Origin: Stieleria magnilauensis
GTDB taxonomy: Bacteria; Planctomycetota; Planctomycetia; Pirellulales; Pirellulaceae
Direction of reading: 5' to 3'
NCBI GenBank assembly: GCA_007753675.1
Contig: CP036432.1
Span: forward strand, 7,752,233-7,816,232
Length of the DNA stretch: 64,000 nucleotides
The position numbers and the translations under genes were made by a program. The notes under the pieces were generated by a model, which made no database searches, was not told the DNA's origin, and saw only the letters and a list, made by a program, of their open reading frames with translations. Shown here piece after piece: positions 49,100 to 58,227 of the stretch (positions are counted from its first letter, which is position 1; every line of letters starts with the position of its first letter).

Positions 49100-50083
49100 T
49101 TACTGTGACTTGAGCTGCGACATCACCTGTTGCACGATTTTCTCGATCACTTGATTGGAAACCCGTGGCGTCGGCGCGTCGACAAATTCTTTCAACAAAT
49201 CATCGATCTGCCGCTGGGCTTCGGCAATGGCTTCCTTTTGCCGCTCAGAAATCGGGACGCGTCCCGGACCGAGATCCCAACCGCGAGACCGGGCGCCGGC
49301 GCGGAACCCTTCGGGGAACTCGCTGATCGAGATCATGGCGTCGAACAGCGGCAGCAACTGGTATTGCAACTTCATCGCCTGGTCGATGTCGCCGGCAACC
49401 ACGCTGCGGTGAATCGCACGAGTCAGTTCGGGGACGACACCACTGGTCGCGTTGGTCCCGCCATTGGCGCCCACCACCAGCATCGGCACCAAGGCCGCAT
49501 CCCAGCCCGTCAGGAAACAAAAGTCTTCGCGGATCGGACGGATCTGCGAGATCATCCGCATCATGTTCGGCAAGTCACCCGAGCTGTCTTTGATGCCGAC
49601 CACGCGAGGGCATTCCGATGCCAAACGCACCACGGTGTCGACGGAAATCGGCGACGCAAACAGGGGAATGTTGTACAGCGTCACGTCCACCGAGACGGCA
49701 TCGGCGATCTCGCGGAAATACGCGTAAACGCCTTGATCGGAAAGCCGGTAGTAAAACGGGGCGACGATCGCGACCGCTCGCACGCCCATCGCACCATAGG
49801 CTTCACACGCCGCAATCGTCTCCTTGGCATTCGCCTCGGCGGCACCGGCCAAGACCGGCACGCGGCCGGCGGTCTGGTCCACCACCACCTCGACGATCCG
49901 CCGCCGCTCTTCGGCGGTGAACCGAATGAATTCGCCCGTGCTGCCGTTGGGGTACAGCCCATCGACGCCTTTTTCGATCAACCAGTCCACGTATCGACGC
50001 AACGTGTCTTCGTCGACACGACCGTCACGATCGACAGGCGTGATGTTGGGGGTCAAGATTCCGGTGATTGGGGTGGGCATCAA
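49100..50083 (-). CDS. Dihydrodipicolinate synthase/N-acetylneuraminate lyase family protein
   Basis: A 327-residue class I aldolase of the DapA family. The pattern is GILTPNITPVDRDGRVDEDTL in part, NGSTGEF for carboxylate binding, the Tyr of VTLYNIPLF and the Schiff-base Lys in VVGIKDSSGD. Family members include DapA, N-acetylneuraminate lyase and sugar-acid aldolases; the context does not suggest lysine synthesis, so a sugar-acid or amino-sugar substrate is at least as likely. The C-terminus is about 30 residues longer than usual and Gln/Lys-rich. The start could be either of two adjacent ATG codons. Confidence 0.86.
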   Translation of the reverse strand: MMPTPITGILTPNITPVDRDGRVDEDTLRRYVDWLIEKGVDGLYPNGSTGEFIRFTAEERRRIVEVVVDQTAGRVPVLAGAAEANAKETIAACEAYGAMGVRAVAIVAPFYYRLSDQGVYAYFREIADAVSVDVTLYNIPLFASPISVDTVVRLASECPRVVGIKDSSGDLPNMMRMISQIRPIREDFCFLTGWDAALVPMLVVGANGGTNATSGVVPELTRAIHRSVVAGDIDQAMKLQYQLLPLFDAMISISEFPEGFRAGARSRGWDLGPGRVPISERQKEAIAEAQRQIDDLLKEFVDAPTPRVSNQVIEKIVQQVMSQLKSQ

Positions 50084-50187
50084 TACGCAGCGAATTCGAG
50101 GATGAAAATGTCTTCCGAAAGAATAGTTCAGAGCTAGAGCGTGGGGTAAGCATCTTGCTTGCCATTACGGCGGAAAACCAGGCGACC

Positions 50188-50276
50188 GCAAGCTGGAAGC
50201 TTTGGCCGCTGGAAACACAGACTGATCGCTAGCTGGAAGCGTACGCCACGTTCGCAAGCTGGAAGCTTACGCCACG
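50188..50276. repeat. Three copies of an AGCTGGAAGC-type intergenic repeat
   Basis: Related segments at about 50188-50207, 50228-50250 and 50253-50276 share GCAAGCTGGAAGC (the second has GCTAGCTGGAAGC) and, in the last two, a GTACGCCACG or TTACGCCACG end. The same unit occurs as an inverted pair at 58126-58185. Confidence 0.85.
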
Positions 50277-50283
50277 GGGTGGG

Positions 50284-51693
50284 TTAGGCGAGGAGTTCTC
50301 GGACGACTCGGGCGGGTTCGACGCCGGTCAGTCGCTGATCGAGCCCCTGGAATTTCACGCTCAATCGAGTGTGATCGAACCCCAGTTGATTCAGAATCGT
50401 GGCATGCAAGTCGCGGACATGCACGCGATCACGCGTCACGTTGAAGCCGAATTCATCGCTCTCGCCCAGCGTCGTGCCCGCCTTCATCCCGCCGCCGGCC
50501 ATCCACATCGTGAACGCGTTGGGGTGGTGGTCGCGACCGTCGTTGCCACCGCCCTGAACCATCGGCGTGCGTCCAAATTCGCCGCCCCAAATCACCAACG
50601 TCTCCTCCAACATCCCGCGTCGCTTCAAATCTTGAATCAACGCCGCACAGGCCTGGTCGGTGTTCTTGCAATTGGTTTTCAATCCGCCGACCAGATTGCC
50701 GTGCTGATCCCATGCTTCATGAAACAGCTGAACAAATCGAACGCCACGCTCGACCAGTCGCCGCGCCAATAAACAGTTTTTGGCAAAGGACGGTTGATCG
50801 GGATCGGCACCGTACAGGTCCAGCGTCTGCTGCGATTCCGATTGGATGTCCATCAATTCCGGCGCGGACGATTGCATGCGGTACGCCATCTCGAAGGAAT
50901 TGATGCGCGTCGCGATCTCGGGATCACCGGTCAATGCCAGACGCTGATGATTGAGTGCCGTGATCGCGTCCAACGCGTCTCGCTGCGCGCGTGCGTCGAC
51001 CCCCGGCGGATTGGACAAATACAGCACCGGATCACCGACACTGCGGAGCTGCACGCCGGAATACATGGTCGGCAAAAAACCGCTGCCCCAGTTGCTGTTG
51101 CCACCGCTGGGCCCCTTGCTGCCGCTGCTGAACACGACGAATCCCGGCAGGTCCTTGGACTCACTGCCCAACCCGTAGAGCGTCCAGGCACCCAGGCTGG
51201 GCTTGCCAAACAATTGCGACCCGGTGTTCATCATGATCTGCGCGGGCGCGTGGTTAAATGCGTCGGTCGTCATCGATTTCACGATCGTCAATTCATCGGC
51301 GACCTTCGCCGTGTGCGGCAAGATCTCGCTGATCTCCGCACCACACTCTCCGTGGCGGGCGAATTTGAATTTCGGTCCCAGCAGTTTTGAATTCGGGTCG
51401 ATGAATGCCGCCCGATAACCTTTCAGTAGTTCCGCCGGCGGCAACGTGCCGTCGAACTTGGCAAGCTGTGGCTTGTAGTCGAACAATTCCAGATGGCTGG
51501 GCGCCCCGGCCATGAACAGAAAAATCACGTTCTTGACTTTGCCGGGAAAGTGAGGCTGGCGCACGGCAAGCGGATCGGCCGTCGACGCGGCACCGGATTC
51601 TTCAGCCATCAGCTGTGCGGCCGCAATCGCACCCAACCCGACGCCACAATCTTTCAAGAACCAGCGCCGCGATCGATTCAGGTTATTCATCAT
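50284..51693 (-). CDS. DUF1501-domain secreted protein (sulfatase-like fold)
   Basis: A 469-residue protein with a twin-arginine signal (SRRWFLKDCGVGLGAIAAAQ), so it is exported folded. The DUF1501 core shows KNVIFLFMAGAPSHLELFDY, a long central region with GFVVFSSG, and ETLVIWGGEFGRTPMVQGG plus GRDHHPNAFTMWMAGGG, an alkaline-phosphatase/sulfatase-like metal site. DUF1501 genes in planctomycetes nearly always follow a PSCyt1/DUF1549/DUF1553 gene, as here (6-base gap), and are thought to work together, possibly on complex polysaccharides. The reaction is not known. Confidence 0.93.
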   Translation of the reverse strand: MMNNLNRSRRWFLKDCGVGLGAIAAAQLMAEESGAASTADPLAVRQPHFPGKVKNVIFLFMAGAPSHLELFDYKPQLAKFDGTLPPAELLKGYRAAFIDPNSKLLGPKFKFARHGECGAEISEILPHTAKVADELTIVKSMTTDAFNHAPAQIMMNTGSQLFGKPSLGAWTLYGLGSESKDLPGFVVFSSGSKGPSGGNSNWGSGFLPTMYSGVQLRSVGDPVLYLSNPPGVDARAQRDALDAITALNHQRLALTGDPEIATRINSFEMAYRMQSSAPELMDIQSESQQTLDLYGADPDQPSFAKNCLLARRLVERGVRFVQLFHEAWDQHGNLVGGLKTNCKNTDQACAALIQDLKRRGMLEETLVIWGGEFGRTPMVQGGGNDGRDHHPNAFTMWMAGGGMKAGTTLGESDEFGFNVTRDRVHVRDLHATILNQLGFDHTRLSVKFQGLDQRLTGVEPARVVRELLA

Positions 51694-51699
51694 CTATAT

Positions 51700-54600
51700 C
51701 TATTCTCGTGTGATCGTTTCATCCAAGTTCAGCATCACGCGACAAACCAGCGACCAAGCCGCCAATTCCGTCGCATCCAAATCGTCCAGGGCCAGCAGCG
51801 GAGCGGAAGACAGGATGGATTCCGCGGAGAGTTCCTTCGAATCAATCCGTTCGCGTTGACGTGCCAGGTAATCAGACAACACGCGTTGTTCTGCGCCGCT
51901 CGGTGCACGTCCGACACACCGCTGGAAAGCGAACCGGATGCGTCGGCCGTCGTCGACCGATTCGTTTTCATCAGCACTATCTTCCGTAACATCACATTCA
52001 CGCATCGTCTTGGCTGCCAGCGCGATCGAGCACTCCAGAAACATCGGTTCGTTCAGTGACGTGAGCGCTTGCATCGGCGTATTGGACGTGCTGCGACGGA
52101 CACAGGACAGGTTGCCGGGGAGGGCGTCAAAGTTTTCCAGCATCGGATAGGGCACGCTGCGAAATCGAAACGTGTACAACGCCCGTCGGTAACGCTGGTG
52201 GTCTTGAGCGACATCCCAGACCTTGGGGCCGTAGCTGACCGGTGGGGTGAACAAGAACTCCGGCGCCGGCGGGTAAACGCTCGGTCCGCCCACGCTGCGG
52301 TTGAGCAATCCGCTGGCCGACAAGGTGATGTCACGCACCGTTTCGGCGGGCACCCGAAAGCGTGCTCCCCGCGCCAACAGTCGGTTGTAAGGATCGCGCC
52401 GGGCCAATTCAGGCGACAAGTTTGAGGATTGCCGATAGGTTGCCGAACTGACGATCAAACGGTGCAAGTGTTTTAGACTCCAGTGGTTCTCGATCAGTTC
52501 GGCCGCCAAGAAATCCATCAGCTCCGGATGCGACGGCGGCGCACTTTGTGTCCCCAGATCGTCACTGGTTTCCACCAAGCCGACTCCGAAATACGCTTGC
52601 CAAATTCGATTGACGATCGATCGGGCCGTGGTCGGGGATTCGTCCGAGGCCAACCACCGCGCAAACTGCAATCGCTTGGGCTCGGTGATGCTCGGTTCGG
52701 CGTTCGTTTTCAACGGATGCAAAAACGCCGGGACGTGCGGCTGGACTACTTCGACGGGGCTCAGGAAATCACCCCGCGCCAACAACGAGGTCGTCCGCGG
52801 CGGGTCGCGTCGGGCCAAGGTCAATTGCGTGGTGCCACGGGGATGCGATTTCCAAGCCTGCTCGATCGCGTCGTTGTGCGGTTGTGCGTCGGCCACGGTG
52901 GTCCGCCAATGAGAAAACACGGCCGCTTCCTCCGCCGGCGTCCATTGGTCCGGTGCCTGTTGAATCAATGTGGCGACGGCCTGGGGCAGCGGATCAAATT
53001 CCGGGATCGCGTCTGCGGTCAGCGAGACGCGAAAACGTCCGATGTTGAAAGTCTGGTTGTCGTCACTGTTCCATCCACCGTGTCGCTGGGCCAGATGGAC
53101 GGTGACGATGGCGTGTTGCCCGTCGGGGATTTCGATCGGCTGGTCGAATTCAAACCACGCGGTTTGCGAGATGTTGCTCAGCGGCGTGTCGACTTCGTTG
53201 GTCCAGGCGGTCGTCTCGTCGCCGTCGATGGCAAAGTCGATGCCTCCGGTGATGCGTTTCTGGTCCTTCTTGTTGTCGTACCGCGGTTTCAACTCGGCGA
53301 CCGCCGGCGAGCGATCGGCGACGGCGCGGCTGAATTTGATTCGCGTCGATTGCTCGGGGGCGCCCGACAATGCGACGTCGGCCGTCAATTCGCTCAGCGC
53401 CCACGTCCCGTCGACACTTCGTCCCGGTCCGACACGCGGAAGATTCGGGTGTGTCAGCAATTCCAATTGCAGTCCCGTCAGCCGCTTGCCATGAAAGGTG
53501 CCAGTGCCTTGCGGTTTGAAGTTTGTCGGCGCATAGCTTTGGCACAAATACGACCCATCGCCTTGGGGTTGGAACTTCGATCCGCTCAGCGCCGTGTCCA
53601 AGAACGACAATTCAGTCGCCGTCCAGTTCGGTTCGTCCCGTGACGCCACTTCTTTCGCCCAGCGGTGCATCTGCTCGCGCCAGTCGGGCATCGCTTGCTT
53701 GATCAAACGCTCCTGTTCTTCGATCTGCCGCAGCACTTGCTGGCGGCGTTCGAGTTCACTGTCGGTGTAAACCGGCACGATCGCGTCATGCGTGTTGTTG
53801 AGGAACGCGAACATTCCGTAGTACTCGTGCTGCTCGATCGGGTCATACTTGTGCGTGTGGCACTGTGCGCATTGAATCGTCAGCCCCAGGATGGATTTGC
53901 CGATCGCGTCCATTCGGTCAAACATCGCTTCCATCCTGAACTGCTCGGGATCGGCGCCGCCTTCCTCGTTGACCATCGAATTCCTGAGGAATCCGGTGGC
54001 GACGTGATCGGCTTGTGTGGCATCGGGCAGCAGGTCGCCGGCGATTTGGCGAATGATGAAATCGTCGTAGGGGCGATCGGCATTGAACGAATCGACGACC
54101 CAGTCACGGTAAAACCAGGCTTCGCGGGGTTTGTCTTTTTCGTACCCGTCGGAGTCGGCATAGCGGGCCGCGTCCAACCACAGACGCCCCCAGTGTTCGC
54201 CATAGTGATTCGACTGAAGCAACCGGCTGACCAGATTCTGGTACGCCGTCTCTCCGTTCTCTTGAAGACGTTTGTCCCATGTCGCGACAAAGTCCGGTTC
54301 CGGGGGCAGCCCGGTCAAGTCCAACGACAGTCGTCGGATGAGCGTGCGGTTGTCGGCGGCCGGCGAAGGCGACAACCCTTCGGATTCGAGCTTACGAGCG
54401 ACAAACGCGTCGATCGGATTCTTTATCCAGGTCGCCCGTTCGACGGGGGGGATTTCCGGGCGAGCCGGTGGCACGAATGCCCAATGGGTTTCGAACGCAG
54501 CACCCTGGTCGATCCAGCGTTTCAAGACGTCGATCTGCGACGCGTCGAGTGTCTTGCCCGAATCCGGCGGAGGCATTTTCAACTCGGGGTCGGTTTCGAC

Positions 54601-54855
54601 CAATCTGGCATACAGCTCGCTGGCCGAGGCGTCGCCCGGCTGGATCACCGCGACCGCGGAATCAGGATCGTCCAAACGCAAGTCTGCTTCACGCGATTCT
54701 TCATCCGGCCCGTGGCAGGCGAAACAGGCATCGGACAAGATCGGACGGACCTGGCTGGCGAAGTCGATGTCACGACTATCGGTCGCGTTTTCTTGAGCAA
54801 CGGACAGGCCGCAGCAGCACATCCAGGCCAGCAAGGTGGCGAATCTTTGATTCAT
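51700..54855 (-). CDS. PSCyt1/DUF1549/DUF1553 secreted heme protein
   Basis: A 1051-residue secreted protein of a family best known from planctomycetes. A signal peptide (LLAWMCCCGLSVAQE) is followed by the PSCyt1 cytochrome-like heme motif DACFACHGPDEES, then DUF1549 (PSCyt2; for example LDLTGLPPEPDF, RYADSDGYEKDKPREAW and a QCAQCHTHKYDPI heme site), a beta-rich middle section and C-terminal DUF1553 (PSD1) with IVNRIWQAYFGVGLVETSDD and ALTSLNEPMFLE. It probably carries electrons in the periplasm and works with the DUF1501 protein encoded 6 bases downstream. The substrate is unknown. Confidence 0.95.
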   Translation of the reverse strand: MNQRFATLLAWMCCCGLSVAQENATDSRDIDFASQVRPILSDACFACHGPDEESREADLRLDDPDSAVAVIQPGDASASELYARLVETDPELKMPPPDSGKTLDASQIDVLKRWIDQGAAFETHWAFVPPARPEIPPVERATWIKNPIDAFVARKLESEGLSPSPAADNRTLIRRLSLDLTGLPPEPDFVATWDKRLQENGETAYQNLVSRLLQSNHYGEHWGRLWLDAARYADSDGYEKDKPREAWFYRDWVVDSFNADRPYDDFIIRQIAGDLLPDATQADHVATGFLRNSMVNEEGGADPEQFRMEAMFDRMDAIGKSILGLTIQCAQCHTHKYDPIEQHEYYGMFAFLNNTHDAIVPVYTDSELERRQQVLRQIEEQERLIKQAMPDWREQMHRWAKEVASRDEPNWTATELSFLDTALSGSKFQPQGDGSYLCQSYAPTNFKPQGTGTFHGKRLTGLQLELLTHPNLPRVGPGRSVDGTWALSELTADVALSGAPEQSTRIKFSRAVADRSPAVAELKPRYDNKKDQKRITGGIDFAIDGDETTAWTNEVDTPLSNISQTAWFEFDQPIEIPDGQHAIVTVHLAQRHGGWNSDDNQTFNIGRFRVSLTADAIPEFDPLPQAVATLIQQAPDQWTPAEEAAVFSHWRTTVADAQPHNDAIEQAWKSHPRGTTQLTLARRDPPRTTSLLARGDFLSPVEVVQPHVPAFLHPLKTNAEPSITEPKRLQFARWLASDESPTTARSIVNRIWQAYFGVGLVETSDDLGTQSAPPSHPELMDFLAAELIENHWSLKHLHRLIVSSATYRQSSNLSPELARRDPYNRLLARGARFRVPAETVRDITLSASGLLNRSVGGPSVYPPAPEFLFTPPVSYGPKVWDVAQDHQRYRRALYTFRFRSVPYPMLENFDALPGNLSCVRRSTSNTPMQALTSLNEPMFLECSIALAAKTMRECDVTEDSADENESVDDGRRIRFAFQRCVGRAPSGAEQRVLSDYLARQRERIDSKELSAESILSSAPLLALDDLDATELAAWSLVCRVMLNLDETITRE

Positions 54856-55094
54856 GGGCGATCGTTGCGAGGTGGGGAGTGGGAGGGAACGTCATTGTAC
54901 CATCGACGTGTCGACAACGTCTGCAAGACCGCCCGTTCCGCCGTCCAGTGGCAAAGACGAAAATCTTCCTACCCCAACTTCGACATCCCGCACGGACGAG
55001 TGATCTCCCTCCAAGCCATCGCGTCGGATTGAGCAAACGGATGGACTGGTAGATAATCGCAGCTCACGCGAACGCCTCTCCTCGGACCCGCCCC

Positions 55095-56081
55095 ATGCGA
55101 ATCGTCCTGTGTTATCCCGTCGGCAAGAAACATATCGACCAGATTCAAGCCGCGGCGCCGGATTTTGAAGTGGTCAACGCCGGCCAAGAACGGATCGATG
55201 AGCTGCTGCCGACGGCGGACATCTTTATCGGTCACGCCAAAGTCCCGGTGAATTGGGATCGTGTGCTGCAGGCCGGCAAGCTGCGTTGGATTCAGTCTTC
55301 GGCGGCGGGGTTGGATCATTGTCTGGTCCCCGGCGTGATCGAATCCGACGAGATCGTCGTCAGCAGCGCGTCGGGTTTGTTTGCCCCCCAAGTCGCCGAG
55401 CAAACGTTTTCGCTGCTGTTTGGCGTGATCCGCCGCGCTCCGCTGTTTTTCCGCGCCGAAGCGAAACGCGAATTCGTGCGGTTGCCCACCGATGATCTGC
55501 GTGGCAAAACCGTCGGGATCGTCGGCCTGGGCGGAAACGGTCGCTTTCTCGCGCGCGTGCTGGCCCCCTGGGACGTTCGCATCATCGCCACCGATTTCTA
55601 CCCCGTCGATTGTCCGGCAGAGGTTTCGGAGCTTTGGCCGGCCGACCAACTCGATCGGCTGCTCGGCGAAAGCGATGTTGTGATTCTGACGTTGCCGCTC
55701 AACGGGGACACCAAGGGTGTGTTCGATGCCGAACGTTTCGCGACGATGAAGCGTGGTTCGTACTTGATCAACGTCGCCCGCGGATCGGTGGTGCAAGAGC
55801 AAGCGTTGTGCGAGGCGTTGGCCAGCGGTCACTTGGCCGGCGCGGGATTGGACGTGACGGAAGTGGAACCGTTGCCGCCGGAGAGTTTGTTGTGGGACGA
55901 CCCGAAAGTCATGATCTCGCCGCACGTGGGCGCGCAATCCGCTCGGCGTGTCGACGATTCGACTGCTCTGGCCGTGATCAACTTAAGACGCTATCAGTCG
56001 GGCTTGCCGGTCTACAATCGCGTCGACAAACGACTCGGGTTCCCCCATCCGTCATCAGTCTATCGCGGTCAGGCCGATTGA
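55095..56081 (+). CDS. D-isomer-specific 2-hydroxyacid dehydrogenase
   Basis: A 328-residue NAD(P)-dependent enzyme. It has the Rossmann motif GIVGLGGNGR, LILTL-type strand VVILTLPLNGDT, the substrate-binding Arg in INVARGSVV, the catalytic Glu in DVTEVEPLPPES and the catalytic His in ISPHVGAQS. The N-terminal substrate domain is short and resembles the glyoxylate/hydroxypyruvate reductase side of the family. The enzyme interconverts a 2-oxoacid and a D-2-hydroxyacid; the substrate is not determined. Confidence 0.92.
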   Translation: MRIVLCYPVGKKHIDQIQAAAPDFEVVNAGQERIDELLPTADIFIGHAKVPVNWDRVLQAGKLRWIQSSAAGLDHCLVPGVIESDEIVVSSASGLFAPQVAEQTFSLLFGVIRRAPLFFRAEAKREFVRLPTDDLRGKTVGIVGLGGNGRFLARVLAPWDVRIIATDFYPVDCPAEVSELWPADQLDRLLGESDVVILTLPLNGDTKGVFDAERFATMKRGSYLINVARGSVVQEQALCEALASGHLAGAGLDVTEVEPLPPESLLWDDPKVMISPHVGAQSARRVDDSTALAVINLRRYQSGLPVYNRVDKRLGFPHPSSVYRGQAD

Positions 56082-56151
56082 GTCCCCACGCGGAGATTTC
56101 GTCCCCTTTTTCCGCCCGATCCCACCGCGTGCACCTTCCACCGCGTGAATC

Positions 56152-56352
56152 ATGAGCAGTAGCAATCGAACAGCGATCCCCTGTGAAGCGGCGGTCTATC
56201 GCAACGATCACCCCGTCGGCCCGATGAGGTTGCCGATGAAAGATCAGGCGGCGTTCATCAAAGAGTTCAATCGACTGTATCGCGATGCGGGAATCGTCAT
56301 TGAGCCGATTGAGCATTCAGCTGCCAATTGTAATCCAGGTAAGCAATGCTGA
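56152..56352 (+). CDS. Possible small protein of 66 residues
   Basis: A short ATG-started frame with plausible composition (RLPMKDQAAFIKEFNRLYRD is a good amphipathic helix) and two C-terminal Cys residues. It begins 70 bases after the dehydrogenase on the same strand and overlaps the convergent DUF547 gene by 56 bases. The overlap and short length make it uncertain; it has no recognised family. Confidence 0.4.
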   Translation: MSSSNRTAIPCEAAVYRNDHPVGPMRLPMKDQAAFIKEFNRLYRDAGIVIEPIEHSAANCNPGKQC

Positions 56353-57142
56353 CGGCATTGCCCAACGCGGCGCGCTGGGCCGTGGAGTCGGGCAACCAAC
56401 CGGCGATCCGCCGTAACACTTCCGACTGGCCGTCGCCAAAATCTTCGCCGAACCAATTCAAGATGGCCGACAGATAAAATCGTTTTCCCGAAACGTCGTG
56501 GCGAAAGTTTTGGCTGCGCGAGAAAAAGTCTTTCGCGTTGGTGGTCAACTGTTCGTCAACACGCTCGGGGACATAGGCTTCACTCAGTAGGCGAGGGCAA
56601 CCGATCGACGCGCACACGATCGCAAAATGGATCCGTGGCTCGCCCATCTTACGCAACACCTGGTGTTCAATTTCGTCTAACGAAAACGGTTGATGGCCGA
56701 CGTGCAATTTCAAGTCATGCCAGATGTGGTATCCCCAAAGCTTGGGCGTGTGATTGCGAATGCTGGTCGTCGGGTACTCACGCAAGATGCCCTTGATGGT
56801 CAATGCGTTGTAGGCGTTGATCCAAAACGCCAGCCGATGGGCATGCGTGGTTTTCTCGTCCGCGGCGATCGAAGCGGTGGATAGATGTTTCAGGTAATTG
56901 TCGAGCGACGTTTGGTCTGGTCCGCTGGCGTGCCATCGCTTGTAATCGACTCGCCCGTCTGAATCGACATACTTTGCCAGCAACTTGTTCCAGCTCGAAT
57001 GATCGATGGTGTGCATCGGAACCAACTTGGCTTTGGCATCACCGACGTAGACCGGTGTTCCCGCGACGGCGTGCCGGGATGCCACGACGCTGAGCACCAG
57101 CGCGGCGGCAAGTGTCAATGCGGTCGGAACGTGACGATTCAT
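56297..57142 (-). CDS. DUF547-domain secreted protein
   Basis: A 281-residue protein started at the ATG at 57142, where a signal peptide begins (TALTLAAALVLSVVASRHAVA). The DUF547 blocks are HSSWNKLLAKYVDSDGRVDY, LAFWINAYNALTIKGIL, HFAIVCASIGCPRLLSEAY and a NWFGEDFG segment. The family is common in bacteria and plants with no proven function; the conserved Asn-Ala-Tyr-Asn and Cys residues suggest an enzyme of the transglutaminase/NlpC-like type. The 3' end overlaps a possible small convergent gene. Confidence 0.88.
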   Translation of the reverse strand: MNRHVPTALTLAAALVLSVVASRHAVAGTPVYVGDAKAKLVPMHTIDHSSWNKLLAKYVDSDGRVDYKRWHASGPDQTSLDNYLKHLSTASIAADEKTTHAHRLAFWINAYNALTIKGILREYPTTSIRNHTPKLWGYHIWHDLKLHVGHQPFSLDEIEHQVLRKMGEPRIHFAIVCASIGCPRLLSEAYVPERVDEQLTTNAKDFFSRSQNFRHDVSGKRFYLSAILNWFGEDFGDGQSEVLRRIAGWLPDSTAQRAALGNAVSIAYLDYNWQLNAQSAQ

Positions 57143-57381
57143 GGGCAAAGATCTCTGGCAAGGGGGAAGCGTGATTGTAGCTGGTTGATCTCCGGGCCAG
57201 CTACAGTGGCCAATGCCCACCAACGATCACGTTCCGCCAGGAGCAGGCAATCACATCGAATTGGCGGACGAGCCGGGCCAACACCCATCTCCGGTTTCCA
57301 GTGGGATAGGCTGAAAGAGGCTTCGTTCATCGCGGCCGGCCGCTAACAACCAGCATCACCCCCTCCCCGACACAAATCCCC

Positions 57382-58134
57382 ATGAACCAGCCCGAGACGC
57401 CAGACGACGCTTCCGAGAAACCGTCGGGATCGAAATGGAAGTTGATCGCGTTTGCGATCTTGGCTGTCGTGATCCTGTCGGTGGGCTTCCTGTATCGGGA
57501 CGTGATTTCGCTAGCGACGCTCGCCCAACGCGAATCCCAGCTGCGAGCGTTTCAAGACCAGCATCCGGTCGCAGTTTATGCGATTGCGTTTGGCGTTTAC
57601 GTTGCCGTCACGGGTTTGTCGCTGCCCGGGGCCGCGGCGCTGACCTTGGTCTATGGATGGTATTTCGGATTCGCCCGCGCGCTGGTGTTGGTCAGTTTCG
57701 CCTCCACCGCCGGGGCGACGACCGCGTTTTTGAGTAGCCGCTATTTGTTGCGTGATGCGGTCCAGTCGCGATACGGGGAGTCGATGAAAACATTTCAAAA
57801 ACGACTCACCGAAGAAGGCGCCTTTTATCTGTTCACGCTGCGGTTGATTCCCGCGGTCCCGTTTTTCGTCATCAATCTGGTGATGGGGCTGACGCCGATC
57901 CGGGTGCGGACATTTTGGTGGGTCAGCCAGCTGGGGATGCTGGCCGGTACCGCGGTTTACGTTTACGCCGGATCTCGCGTTCCCAATTTAAGCGTGTTGG
58001 CCGAAGCAGGCGTCAGCGCCGTGATCGCCCCCTCCCAGTTGTTGCAACTGACGGTCGCGTTCGCCCTGCTGGGGATTTTCCCGCTCGCCGTCCGCAAGAT
58101 CCTGGCCGCCTTCCGCGGCCCCAAAGTGGCGTAA
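57382..58134 (+). CDS. TVP38/TMEM64-family (VTT domain) membrane protein
   Basis: A 250-residue inner-membrane protein with about six hydrophobic segments. The VTT signature is spread over VYAIAFGVYVAVTGLSLPGA, ALTLVYGWYFGFARALVLVS, the amphipathic link FQKRLTEEGAFYLFTLRL and IPAVPFFVINLVMGLTPI. Family members are thought to move lipids or ions; bacterial roles are unclear. Its last three codons lie inside an inverted repeat that starts at 58126, which also provides the stop codon. Confidence 0.88.
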   Translation: MNQPETPDDASEKPSGSKWKLIAFAILAVVILSVGFLYRDVISLATLAQRESQLRAFQDQHPVAVYAIAFGVYVAVTGLSLPGAAALTLVYGWYFGFARALVLVSFASTAGATTAFLSSRYLLRDAVQSRYGESMKTFQKRLTEEGAFYLFTLRLIPAVPFFVINLVMGLTPIRVRTFWWVSQLGMLAGTAVYVYAGSRVPNLSVLAEAGVSAVIAPSQLLQLTVAFALLGIFPLAVRKILAAFRGPKVA

Positions 58135-58185
58135 GCTTCCAGCTTGCGAAAAGTGTGGAATTCGCAAGCTGGAAGCGTACGCCAC
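58126..58185. repeat. Inverted pair of the AGCTGGAAGC repeat, providing a stop codon
   Basis: Arms at 58126-58149 and 58162-58185 (24 bases each, one mismatch, 12-base loop). The left arm starts GTGGCGTAAGCTTCC, where GTG GCG TAA are the last codons and stop of the VTT membrane protein. The same family occurs three times at 50188-50276. Confidence 0.92.
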
Positions 58186-58227
58186 GTCCGCGAACCCCGG
58201 TTTGTTTTTTTGCGTCGGTGTTTTAGC

